A DNA stretch of 7,354 nt, taken from NCBI GenBank assembly GCA_013811855.1, contig JACCUL010000557.1, positions 1 through 7,354 of the forward strand. The letters are read 5' to 3'. The notes below the pieces were generated by a model. That model was not told the origin of the DNA, made no database searches, and saw nothing but the letters and a program-made list of their open reading frames with translations. Source of the DNA: Acidimicrobiia bacterium. GTDB taxonomy: Bacteria; Actinomycetota; Acidimicrobiia; Acidimicrobiales; Ilumatobacteraceae. The first letter of the stretch is position 1, and each line of letters opens with the position of its first letter. Positions 1 through 5,339 of this stretch are shown in pieces. A program made the translations under genes and the position numbers.

Positions 1-303
1 AGCAACGAGCGCATCGACGAGCGACAGCGCTCGGTGCTGAGCTCGGGCGGCCAGTGCGGCTTGCGCGTCGAGCGCCCGACGATGGTCGGCATCGGTGACG
101 GCCAGGAAGGGGAACGACGTCAGCCGGTCGGCGACGGTCTGGTAGTCGTCGTGGTTGCGGGCCGAAAAGCCGATCTCGAAGGCGACCGGCGAGCAGATCG
201 CGACCTTGCCCGTCGCGGCGAGCGGTGCGAACTGCGCGGCGACGGCAGCCTTGGTGAGCCGGGCGAAGACGCTGGTGTCGGCGACGTAGTCGGCCGATGC
301 CAC
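1..303 (-). CDS. vapC: VapC-type PIN-domain ribonuclease toxin (partial, C-terminus beyond left edge)
   Basis: Toxin half of a type II toxin-antitoxin pair. PIN-domain VapC proteins are Mg2+-dependent RNases that cleave tRNA, rRNA or mRNA and are held inactive by VapB. 101 codons are visible. The start is a GTG directly after the antitoxin TAG, with no intervening base; a GGGGAG stretch about 11 nt upstream could serve as ribosome binding site. The acidic residues expected of the PIN active site are visible: Asp9 in VADTSVF, Glu43 in PVAFEIGFSAR and Asp97 in SLVDALVA. The reading frame has no internal stop or shift, so the toxin looks functional up to the edge; the last PIN strand and any fourth acidic residue lie outside. 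It sits in the same frame as the second half of the antitoxin and would be co-transcribed with it. Assignment to the PIN/VapC family is firm; the RNA target cannot be read from sequence. Confidence 0.9.
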   Translation of the reverse strand, partial: MASADYVADTSVFARLTKAAVAAQFAPLAATGKVAICSPVAFEIGFSARNHDDYQTVADRLTSFPFLAVTDADHRRALDAQAALAARAQHRALSLVDALVA

Positions 304-509
304 CTACTCGTCGGCTCCCCATGCGATCTCGGTGGCCTCGAAGTCGAACCGCTCCGGTTCGCCGAGCAGGGCGATGAGCTCGAGTCGCCGTTTCGCATCG
401 ACGACTTCGCGCAGCGAGGCGTTGATCGTGTCGCGCAACGTGGTGGTCCGAGGATGGTCGCCGCTTGGCGGACGACATCCCGATTGACTTCCACCGATGT
501 CTTGCTCAC
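304..509 (-). pseudogene. vapB: VapB-type antitoxin, frame interrupted by a one-base deletion
   Basis: Cognate antitoxin of the adjoining VapC. The N-terminal half (VSKTSVEVNRDVV...ATILG, 21 residues) reads in one frame from GTG 509. The C-terminal half (TTTLRDTINASLREVV...ERFDFEATEIAWGADE, 47 residues) reads in another and ends at TAG 306-304. Together they give a normal 68-residue VapB: an N-terminal ribbon-helix-helix-like DNA-binding part, then a tail with the FDF motif that binds toxin. The distance from GTG 509 to the stop codon is 206 nt instead of 207, so exactly one base is missing, near 446-451 at GGACCACCACG. Unshifted, the first frame runs on to 120 as a meaningless 135-codon product over vapC. 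ATG 527 is another start, adding six residues; neither start has a clear ribosome binding site. A true lesion or a base-calling error are both possible. No slippery heptamer is visible, so programmed shifting is unlikely. Confidence 0.8.
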
Positions 510-538
510 CGGACGAGGATGTCTCATCGGTCAATTCA

Positions 539-552
539 GCACAACCTTGTGC
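539..552. promoter_or_regulatory. Candidate VapBC operator (inverted repeat)
   Basis: GCACAA-CC-TTGTGC is an inverted repeat with perfect 6-bp arms and a 2-bp centre, in the only long gap of the window. It ends 11 nt before ATG 527 and 29 nt before GTG 509 of vapB. VapB antitoxins and VapBC complexes usually repress their own promoter by binding such dyads next to the start, so position and symmetry fit an autoregulatory operator. A 2-base loop is too short for a good RNA hairpin and no T-run follows, so a terminator is less likely. I could not identify convincing -10 and -35 boxes. Confidence 0.5.
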
Positions 553-657
553 CTACCTCCAACCCATCCGATAACGACGCCCGATATCGCGCCGCCGACG
601 GGACACTCGGGGACCGCCGGTTGATGGCGCTTCGCGGCGGGCTCGCCGTCGTTGGGC

Positions 658-741
658 TCACCATCGCGAGCGCACGGATTCGGCAGCGTTCCGGGCGCGT
701 CCACCTGACCCCGACCGCGCACGACGACGGAGCGCGTCCAT
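658..741 (-). CDS. Possible small Arg-rich peptide, 27 aa (uncertain)
   Basis: A 27-codon frame (MDALRRRARSGSG...) starts at ATG 741 with a very good ribosome binding site (AGGAG, 4 nt before the ATG) and ends at TGA 660-658. It begins 34 nt downstream of the carboxymuconolactone-decarboxylase-like gene and lies upstream of vapB. Seven of 27 residues are arginine, which any frame of GC-rich DNA can yield, and I recognise no homologue. The support is the ribosome binding site alone. It could be a remnant of a decayed gene or chance. The rest of the 248-nt gap between 776 and 527 shows no gene I can support; overlapping frames at 722-531 and 754-536 have no recognisable domain. Confidence 0.18.
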   Translation of the reverse strand: MDALRRRARSGSGGRARNAAESVRSRW

Positions 742-775
742 TGATCTCCTTCACGCCGACGGGTCCGGCCAGCGA

Positions 776-1153
776 TCAGCCCTCTCGCTCCGACGCGGCC
801 GCACTCTCGTCACCGATGGAGCTGTCCACGTCCGGCGCCCGCAGGACCTCTTCGATCCACTCCGCTCCCGCGATCGCCGTCGGGAAGCCGCACGTGGTGA
901 TGGCCAGTACCGCGACGTGACGAACGTCCTCCGTGCTGTCGCCAGCCGCCAGGGCCTTGCGCACGTTCGAACGAACCGCGCCCGGTGACTCCGACGCAAT
1001 CGCCATCGCGAGCTTGACCAGCCGCTGCGTTCGTTCGTCGAGCGGTCCCGCCCGCCCGCAACGAGAGGCCAGCTCGTCAAGAGCTTCGGCGACGTCGGGA
1101 AACGACTCTCGAAAGCCACGGTAGACCCGCGGCAGGTACGCATCATCAGTCAT
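776..1153 (-). CDS. Carboxymuconolactone decarboxylase-fold (AhpD-like) protein lacking the CxxC motif
   Basis: 125-residue all-helical protein of the carboxymuconolactone decarboxylase/AhpD superfamily, probably soluble and cytoplasmic. The family signature covers residues 38-104: LDERTQRLVKLAMAIA, then SPGAVRSNVRKALAAGDSTEDV and the TTCGFPTAIAGAEWIEEVL helix. The start is ATG 1153, preceded by GGGAGG with 8-nt spacing; the frame is open up to 1243, but that extension (WHTDRRPDP...) is upstream of the ribosome binding site and unlike the family. Where AhpD has CxxCxxxH, this protein appears to have Ser56, Ala59 and Asn63, so AhpD-type disulfide peroxidase chemistry is not expected. Cys32 and Cys88 are present but not in that arrangement. 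Substrate and pathway are unknown; no aromatic-degradation genes are nearby. It follows kup after 134 nt, so it could be the last gene of that unit or have its own promoter. Confidence 0.85.
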   Translation of the reverse strand: MTDDAYLPRVYRGFRESFPDVAEALDELASRCGRAGPLDERTQRLVKLAMAIASESPGAVRSNVRKALAAGDSTEDVRHVAVLAITTCGFPTAIAGAEWIEEVLRAPDVDSSIGDESAAASEREG

Positions 1154-1202
1154 CGCCCGAGCCTCCCACGTGGCCGAGGTTGGAGGATCTGGTCGGCGGT
1201 CT

Positions 1203-1213
1203 GTGTGCCACAC
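1203..1213. promoter_or_regulatory. Short inverted repeat upstream of the CMD-fold gene
   Basis: GTGTG-C-CACAC has 5-bp perfect arms around one base, 50 nt upstream of ATG 1153 in the 134-nt gap between kup and the CMD-fold gene. Position and symmetry would suit a small repressor site, but an 11-bp palindrome can arise by chance and no promoter boxes are clear beside it. Confidence 0.2.
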
Positions 1214-1261
1214 GAAGGGGTGGGTTGTCGTGTCCCGGGTCAAGGTCCCGGCTCAGGCGAT

Positions 1262-1279
1262 GACGTCGTTGACGAGGTC
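1262..1279. repeat. Imperfect dyad just after the kup stop codon
   Basis: GACgTCGTtgACGAgGTC pairs 7 of 8 positions in each arm around a 2-base centre, starting 8 nt past the kup TAA. It has no T-run and too short a loop for a standard intrinsic terminator. A second weak stem, CCGGG with CCCGG and a 7-nt spacer, lies about 10-30 nt further downstream. Either could help end or attenuate kup transcription; neither is convincing. Confidence 0.2.
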
Positions 1280-1287
1280 TCGGTGCG

Positions 1288-3201
1288 TTAGATGTCGACC
1301 TGCGTGCCGACTTCGAAGACCTGCTTGCTGGGCAGGTTGTAGAAGCGGCTGGCACTCGCCGCGCCGCGGTTGAGGAGGACGAAGAGCTGCTCCCGCCACA
1401 CCGGCATCGTGTGGGCGGGCGTGGAGGTGACCGTCTCCCGGCCGATGAAGAAGGTGGCCGTGTCGGGGTCGACGGGCACGCCGCCGAGCTTCACGTCGCG
1501 CAGCTCGCCGAGCACGTCGGGCTCCTCCATGAACCCGAACGTCAGCACGACCTGGAACACACCGTCGCTCACCGCGGTGGCGGTCACCCGCTGCTCGGGT
1601 TGGACCCGCGGCGAGCCGTCGGTGACCACCGACAGCACCACCGTCAGCCGGTGTAGCACGTGGTTGTGGCGCAGGTTGGAGATCATCGCCGGCGGCGCGA
1701 AGCCGGGATCCTTGAACATGTAGATGGCCGTCCCCGGCACCCGGGCGACGCCTTCGGCAACGACCTCCGCCGTCACCTCCTCGATCGGACGCTGGCCACG
1801 GCGCAGGATGCCGGCGACGATGGATCGACCGCGGCGCCACGTCGTCATCTGCACCACGAGGCCGAAGCCGACGAGCAGCGGGAACCAACCTCCGTGGGGG
1901 ATCTTGGCCACGTTGGCCGAGAAGAAGGCGAGATCGACGAGGAACAGCGGGAACACGACGAGCGCGGCGGTCACTTTCGACCATCCCCAGCGGTCGACGA
2001 CGACGCGGTAGAAGAGCAACGTCGTGATGGCCATGGTCGTCGTCACGGCGATCCCGTACGCGGCGGCGAGGTTGGCCGACGAGCGAAAGCCGATCACCAG
2101 CCCGACGCAGCCGAGCATCAGCAGCCAGTTGACCAGCGGCACGTAGATCTGCCCGACGTGCGACGACGACGTGTGGCGGATGTCGAGGCGCGGCAGGTAG
2201 TCGAGCTGCACGGCCTGGGCGGTGAGCGAGAAGGCGCCCGAGATCAGGGCCTGCGACGCGATCACCGTGGCCATCGTGGCCAGGATGGCCAGCGGCGTGA
2301 TGGCCCACTCCGGGGCCAGCATGTAGAACGGGCTCTCGACCGCCTCGGGCATCCGGGTCAGCAGGGCGGCCTGGCCGAAGTAGTTGAGGACCAGGGCGGG
2401 CAGCACGAGCGAGTACCACGACAGCTGGATCGGACGCCGTCCGAAGTGTCCCATGTCGGCGTACAGCGCTTCGCCCCCGGTGACGACGAGGAAGATCGAG
2501 CCGAGGGCGATGAAGGCTCGCAGCGGCTGGTCGAAGAACAGATCGACGCCGTACGCCGGGTTGATCGCCCGCAGCACGCCCGGCTCCTCGATGATCTGGC
2601 GCACCCCGAGCACGCCGAGCACGAGGAACCACACGACCATCACGGGGCTGAAGACCCGCGAGATCAGCTCGGTGCCTCGCTTCTGGACGAGGAACAGCGC
2701 CACGAGGATGGCGATGGAGACCGGGATGACCCAGTCCTCGAAGGCGCTGGTGGCCACCTCGAACCCTTCCACCGCGCTGAGCACGGAGATGGCCGGCGTG
2801 ATGAGACCGTCGCCGTAGAGGAGGGCGGTCCCGAACACGCCGAGGACGATGATGGCCCTCGTCCGACCCTGGGGCATCTCGCGAGTCGGCATCAGCAGCG
2901 ACGTGAGGGCGAGGATGCCGCCTTCGCCGTGGTTGTCGGCCCGCATCACCAGCAATAGGTACTTCAGGGAGATGATGAGGAGCAGCGCCCAGAACACCAC
3001 CGAGGCCGCGCCGTAGGTGCTCGTCTCGTCGACCCGCAGCTCGGCGTGCTCGAACGACTCCCGCAGGGCGTAGATCGGGCTGGTCCCGATGTCGCCGTAG
3101 ACGATGCCGAGCGTGCCGAAGGCCAGTGCCGCCGTGCCGCCGGTGTGCGGGATGGCGTGCTCGCTCGATCTCTCGGCGCGACGCGATCGACGTGTCATCA
3201 C
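1288..3201 (-). CDS. kup: Kup-family low-affinity potassium transporter (H+/K+ symporter)
   Basis: Inner-membrane K+ importer of the KUP/HAK/KT family, full length at 637 residues (E. coli Kup is 622). Signatures in order: YGDIGTSPIYALRESF (35-50), MRADNHGEGGILAL (86-99), LLYGDGLITPAISV (127-140), TGGEALYADMGHFG (241-254), NYFGQAALL (273-281), GQIYVPLVNW (350-359) and SANLAAAYGIAVT (375-387). The hydrophobic region of about 12 helices ends near residue 452. A cytoplasmic C-terminal domain follows (VPGTAIYM at 488, FFIGRETV at 584, terminal VGTQVDI). Acidic residues tied to K+ transport in E. coli Kup have counterparts at Asp37, Asp131 (Glu in E. coli, a common exchange), Glu244 and Asp423. 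The start is GTG 3201 or ATG 3198: GTG overlaps the upstream stop by 4 nt (GTGA), ATG by one base (TGATG), so translation is probably coupled to the upstream membrane protein. The stop is TAA. Confidence 0.97.
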   Translation of the reverse strand: MMTRRSRRAERSSEHAIPHTGGTAALAFGTLGIVYGDIGTSPIYALRESFEHAELRVDETSTYGAASVVFWALLLIISLKYLLLVMRADNHGEGGILALTSLLMPTREMPQGRTRAIIVLGVFGTALLYGDGLITPAISVLSAVEGFEVATSAFEDWVIPVSIAILVALFLVQKRGTELISRVFSPVMVVWFLVLGVLGVRQIIEEPGVLRAINPAYGVDLFFDQPLRAFIALGSIFLVVTGGEALYADMGHFGRRPIQLSWYSLVLPALVLNYFGQAALLTRMPEAVESPFYMLAPEWAITPLAILATMATVIASQALISGAFSLTAQAVQLDYLPRLDIRHTSSSHVGQIYVPLVNWLLMLGCVGLVIGFRSSANLAAAYGIAVTTTMAITTLLFYRVVVDRWGWSKVTAALVVFPLFLVDLAFFSANVAKIPHGGWFPLLVGFGLVVQMTTWRRGRSIVAGILRRGQRPIEEVTAEVVAEGVARVPGTAIYMFKDPGFAPPAMISNLRHNHVLHRLTVVLSVVTDGSPRVQPEQRVTATAVSDGVFQVVLTFGFMEEPDVLGELRDVKLGGVPVDPDTATFFIGRETVTSTPAHTMPVWREQLFVLLNRGAASASRFYNLPSKQVFEVGTQVDI

Positions 3202-4193
3202 TCGACCAGGTCCTGGATCTCAGCCACGTCGGGCTCGAAGTCGAACTCGGCCAAGGTCTGCCGCGTCGCGCAGCTGCGCACCAGGACGTCCTGATCGACG
3301 CCGGCCAGCGGGATCGTCACGAGCTCGCCCGGCCCGACCCCGGCGCGGACCGCATAGCTGTCGAAGTAGTCGGCCCGTCGCGGGCCGACCAGGATTTCGC
3401 AGATCGGCTCCTGACCGTTGTTGCGGAAGCGCTGGGCCACGGGTGCGGCGCCGACCACGAACGTCCCGGCGGCCGACCGCTGACCATCGAGGTCGGTGAG
3501 CGTGAACTGGTAGGTGCCCCGCTCCAGCGCGTCGCCCTCGTTGTCCAGGCACTCCCAGAACCCCGGCGCCGTGTACAGGTCGGAGGCGACCTCGGTCAGC
3601 GGCTCGCCGTCGCGCTCCCAGTGCCCCGTGGCCCGGATCGACCGGCGCACGTCGACGACCGCGCACAGCGTGGTGACGTCGGCGTCCGACGCCACGTCGT
3701 GACGGCGGTCCCCGACGAGGGGTGGCAACTCGGCGTCGAGCTGAGAGGGTGTCAGCACCTCCCGAAAGGCGACCATGTCCGGGACGATGCGGGAGATGGT
3801 GCCCGTCGCGGACGGGATCGTCACCGTCGTCGTCGGTGCCACGGTGGTCACCACCGGGTCGGTCGTGCTGGCGGGCGCGGTCGTCGACGCGGGTGCGGTC
3901 GTGGCGACGACGGTCGTCGCGGTCACGGTCGATGGGACGGACGACTGCTCCGTCGTGACGGTCGGCGGGCTCGAGCCGTTGGGGGCGCCGCCGTCGGCGC
4001 CGTTGTCGCCGTCGTCGCCGTCGTCGCCGAACGATCCGACGACGCCGAGCAGGAACACGAACGCCGTGGCGCCCACGACGACATCGGCGATGCGACGGCG
4101 GTGCCGCTCGTCATCGGGCGGCGCCGGTTCGGCCGCGAGCTCTGGTTCCGACGCCGGGTTCGGCGCCGCCGAGCCGTCGTCGGGCTCCTCCAC
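3198..4193 (-). CDS. Single-pass membrane protein with Thr-rich stalk and four-Cys extracytoplasmic domain, function unknown
   Basis: 331 residues that I cannot assign to a named family. Layout: an acidic, Pro-rich cytoplasmic N-terminus (1-29); a basic patch HRRR (31-34); one hydrophobic helix at about 35-54 (IADVVVGATAFVFLLGVV); an Asp/Gly stretch (57-69); a low-complexity Thr/Ser/Val/Pro/Ala stalk (about 75-127) with tandem TTAPAS repeats; and a folded C-terminal region (130-331). The positive-inside rule puts the C-terminus outside the cell. The outer region holds only Cys177, Cys215, Cys265 and Cys308, suggesting two disulfides. Residues 255-315 (NNGQEPICEILVG ... VRSC) look like a beta-rich module seen in secreted bacterial proteins; that resemblance is from memory. 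The start is GTG 4193; in-frame upstream codons back to the preceding gene's stop give no better choice, and no strong ribosome binding site is visible. It follows the methyltransferase after 43 nt and overlaps kup, so it may sense or modulate something at the cell surface with Kup. Confidence 0.85.
   Translation of the reverse strand: MEEPDDGSAAPNPASEPELAAEPAPPDDERHRRRIADVVVGATAFVFLLGVVGSFGDDGDDGDNGADGGAPNGSSPPTVTTEQSSVPSTVTATTVVATTAPASTTAPASTTDPVVTTVAPTTTVTIPSATGTISRIVPDMVAFREVLTPSQLDAELPPLVGDRRHDVASDADVTTLCAVVDVRRSIRATGHWERDGEPLTEVASDLYTAPGFWECLDNEGDALERGTYQFTLTDLDGQRSAAGTFVVGAAPVAQRFRNNGQEPICEILVGPRRADYFDSYAVRAGVGPGELVTIPLAGVDQDVLVRSCATRQTLAEFDFEPDVAEIQDLVE
3987..4025. repeat. Short in-frame GTCGTCGCC-type repeat coding an Asp/Gly stretch
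   Basis: Imperfect 9-bp units (gtcgtcgcc and variants) encode DDGDDGDNGADGG, residues 57-69 of the membrane protein, just outside its transmembrane helix. The unit is a multiple of three, so gain or loss would change linker length without breaking the frame. Confidence 0.5.
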
Positions 4194-4236
4194 CCACGAG
4201 ACGCTAGACGGCGGGGCGACGAGACTCGTAGCACCG

Positions 4237-5262
4237 TCAGAACCGCCACATGGCGACGGTGAAGGCCCCGAGGCCGGCGGGGTCGAGGAGGGCGTCGGCC
4301 TCGCCGGCCCGGCTGCGCATCGTCAGGGCCGCGAGGTCGGGGTGCCCTGCGCCGGCCCGCCAGGCTCGCCGGCCGTCGTCGACGAGCTCGTCCATTCCCG
4401 CGGCGTGGAGGAAGTCGGCCTGGGTGCTCACCGAGGTCGGTGGCGGCAGCTGGTCGAGCGCAACGTCGCTCGTCACGTCCTGCTCGCCGAGGTAGCGCAG
4501 GTAGTGCCCGCCGCGATGGTGGCCCCGGTACGTCCGCAGCCATTGTCGCCACGGCGTGGTGGCGAACTCGGCCGTGGTCGGCCGGGCGTAGTCGAAGACG
4601 AGCAGCGAACCTGCCGCGGTCCGCCCGATGACATCGCTGGCCCAGCCGACGGCGATCTCTTGCAGCGGGGCGCGAGCCCCGAGCGGAGCGTGTGCCGGCA
4701 GCACGGCCGGCCTCGGTTCGAGCGGTGCCGACAGCACCTCCACGAAGCCGTCCTGCCCGTCGTCGGCGACGAGTGACTCCCTCCAGTGCCCGTCGAAGAC
4801 GACGAGCCGGAACGGCAGGTTGTCGAGCAACTCGTTCGCCACGATCACGCCGGTGATCGGTCCCGGCGGCAGCGCCGGCGACGAGGTCACGCCCTCAGGG
4901 TGGCGGGCGCGTTGCGCCGCCGACCGCTCGACGGCGACGTACCGCATCGCGCCGGCGCAGGCCGGACCGGCGGCGATGACGGCGCGGGCCAACGTGCCCG
5001 GGCCTGCGCCGGCGTCGACGAACGTGAAGGGATCCGGCCTGCCCAACCGCTCCCACTCGGCGTCGAGCAGGCGGGCGACCACGGCGCCGAACAGCGGTCC
5101 GACCTCGGGCGACGTCAGGAAGTCGCCGCGCCGGCCGGCGCTCCCCGTCCCCGCGGTGTAGAAGCCGTGCTCGCCGTAGAGGGCGAGCGCCATCACATCG
5201 ACGAAGGGGATGGGACCGCGGGCGTCCGCGATCGCGGCGAGAACGTCATCGCGGGCTGTCAC
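4237..5262 (-). CDS. SAM-dependent methyltransferase, MidA/NDUFAF7 family
   Basis: Class I SAM-dependent methyltransferase, 341 residues from GTG 5262, of the family that includes mitochondrial NDUFAF7/MidA. Human NDUFAF7 dimethylates an arginine of complex I subunit NDUFS2 (NuoD equivalent) and is needed for complex I assembly. Visible family motifs: GPIPFVDVMALALYGEHGFYT (starting at 16), GDFLTSPEVGPLFG (46-59), the SAM-binding loop VDAGAGPGTLARAV (82-95), VAVERS (109-114), VANELLDNLPFRLV (141-154), LLVFDYARP (220-228), YRGHHRGGHY (245-254) and GEQDVTSDV (259-267). Length suits the family. The frame stays open upstream to 5508, but codons before 5262 overlap nuoN and are Arg-rich noise; GTG 5262 places the protein 15 residues before the conserved GPI, as in relatives, though no ribosome binding site is obvious. 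It lies 77 nt after nuoN, so it is probably co-transcribed with the complex I genes. The family call is strong; the substrate is inferred. Confidence 0.92.
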   Translation of the reverse strand: MTARDDVLAAIADARGPIPFVDVMALALYGEHGFYTAGTGSAGRRGDFLTSPEVGPLFGAVVARLLDAEWERLGRPDPFTFVDAGAGPGTLARAVIAAGPACAGAMRYVAVERSAAQRARHPEGVTSSPALPPGPITGVIVANELLDNLPFRLVVFDGHWRESLVADDGQDGFVEVLSAPLEPRPAVLPAHAPLGARAPLQEIAVGWASDVIGRTAAGSLLVFDYARPTTAEFATTPWRQWLRTYRGHHRGGHYLRYLGEQDVTSDVALDQLPPPTSVSTQADFLHAAGMDELVDDGRRAWRAGAGHPDLAALTMRSRAGEADALLDPAGLGAFTVAMWRF

Positions 5263-5339
5263 ATCGATGGGCGCGACGCAGCGCCAGCGCAGGAGCGGTC
5301 GGAGTCGGCCTGCGTGGCCGGGGAACGCGGCGGCACGAT

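Noticed and set aside
440..454. Programmed -1 frameshift in vapB
   Set aside because: The junction GGACCACCACG contains no X-XXY-YYZ slippery heptamer and no obvious downstream stem; a deletion or base-calling error is simpler.
34..920. Plus-strand frames opposite vapBC and the CMD-fold gene
   Set aside because: Shadows of minus-strand genes; the minus strand shows the PIN motif, VapB halves and CMD motif, and the plus strand shows no domain.
1253..2632. 459-codon minus-strand frame overlapping kup
   Set aside because: An alternate frame of kup made almost wholly of Arg, Ala, Gly, Pro and His; the kup frame carries the family motifs instead.
1660..2958. 432-codon open frame on the plus strand
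   Set aside because: It is antisense to kup, has Arg/His/Asp/Gln-rich low-information composition, and arises from the GC-rich third positions of kup. No domain is recognisable.
4219..4229. ACGAG-A-CTCGT palindrome between the methyltransferase and membrane protein genes
   Set aside because: Five-base arms around one base in a 43-nt gap are too short to support an operator or terminator, and no T-run follows.
3126..4262. 378-codon plus-strand frame opposite the Thr-rich membrane protein
   Set aside because: Gly/Arg-rich antisense of the stalk and linker repeats, with no domain. The minus-strand frame has a clear helix, stalk and cysteine layout.
3775..4776. 333-codon plus-strand frame spanning two minus-strand genes
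   Set aside because: It crosses the boundary between the methyltransferase and the membrane protein; low complexity, and no ribosome binding site or domain was seen.
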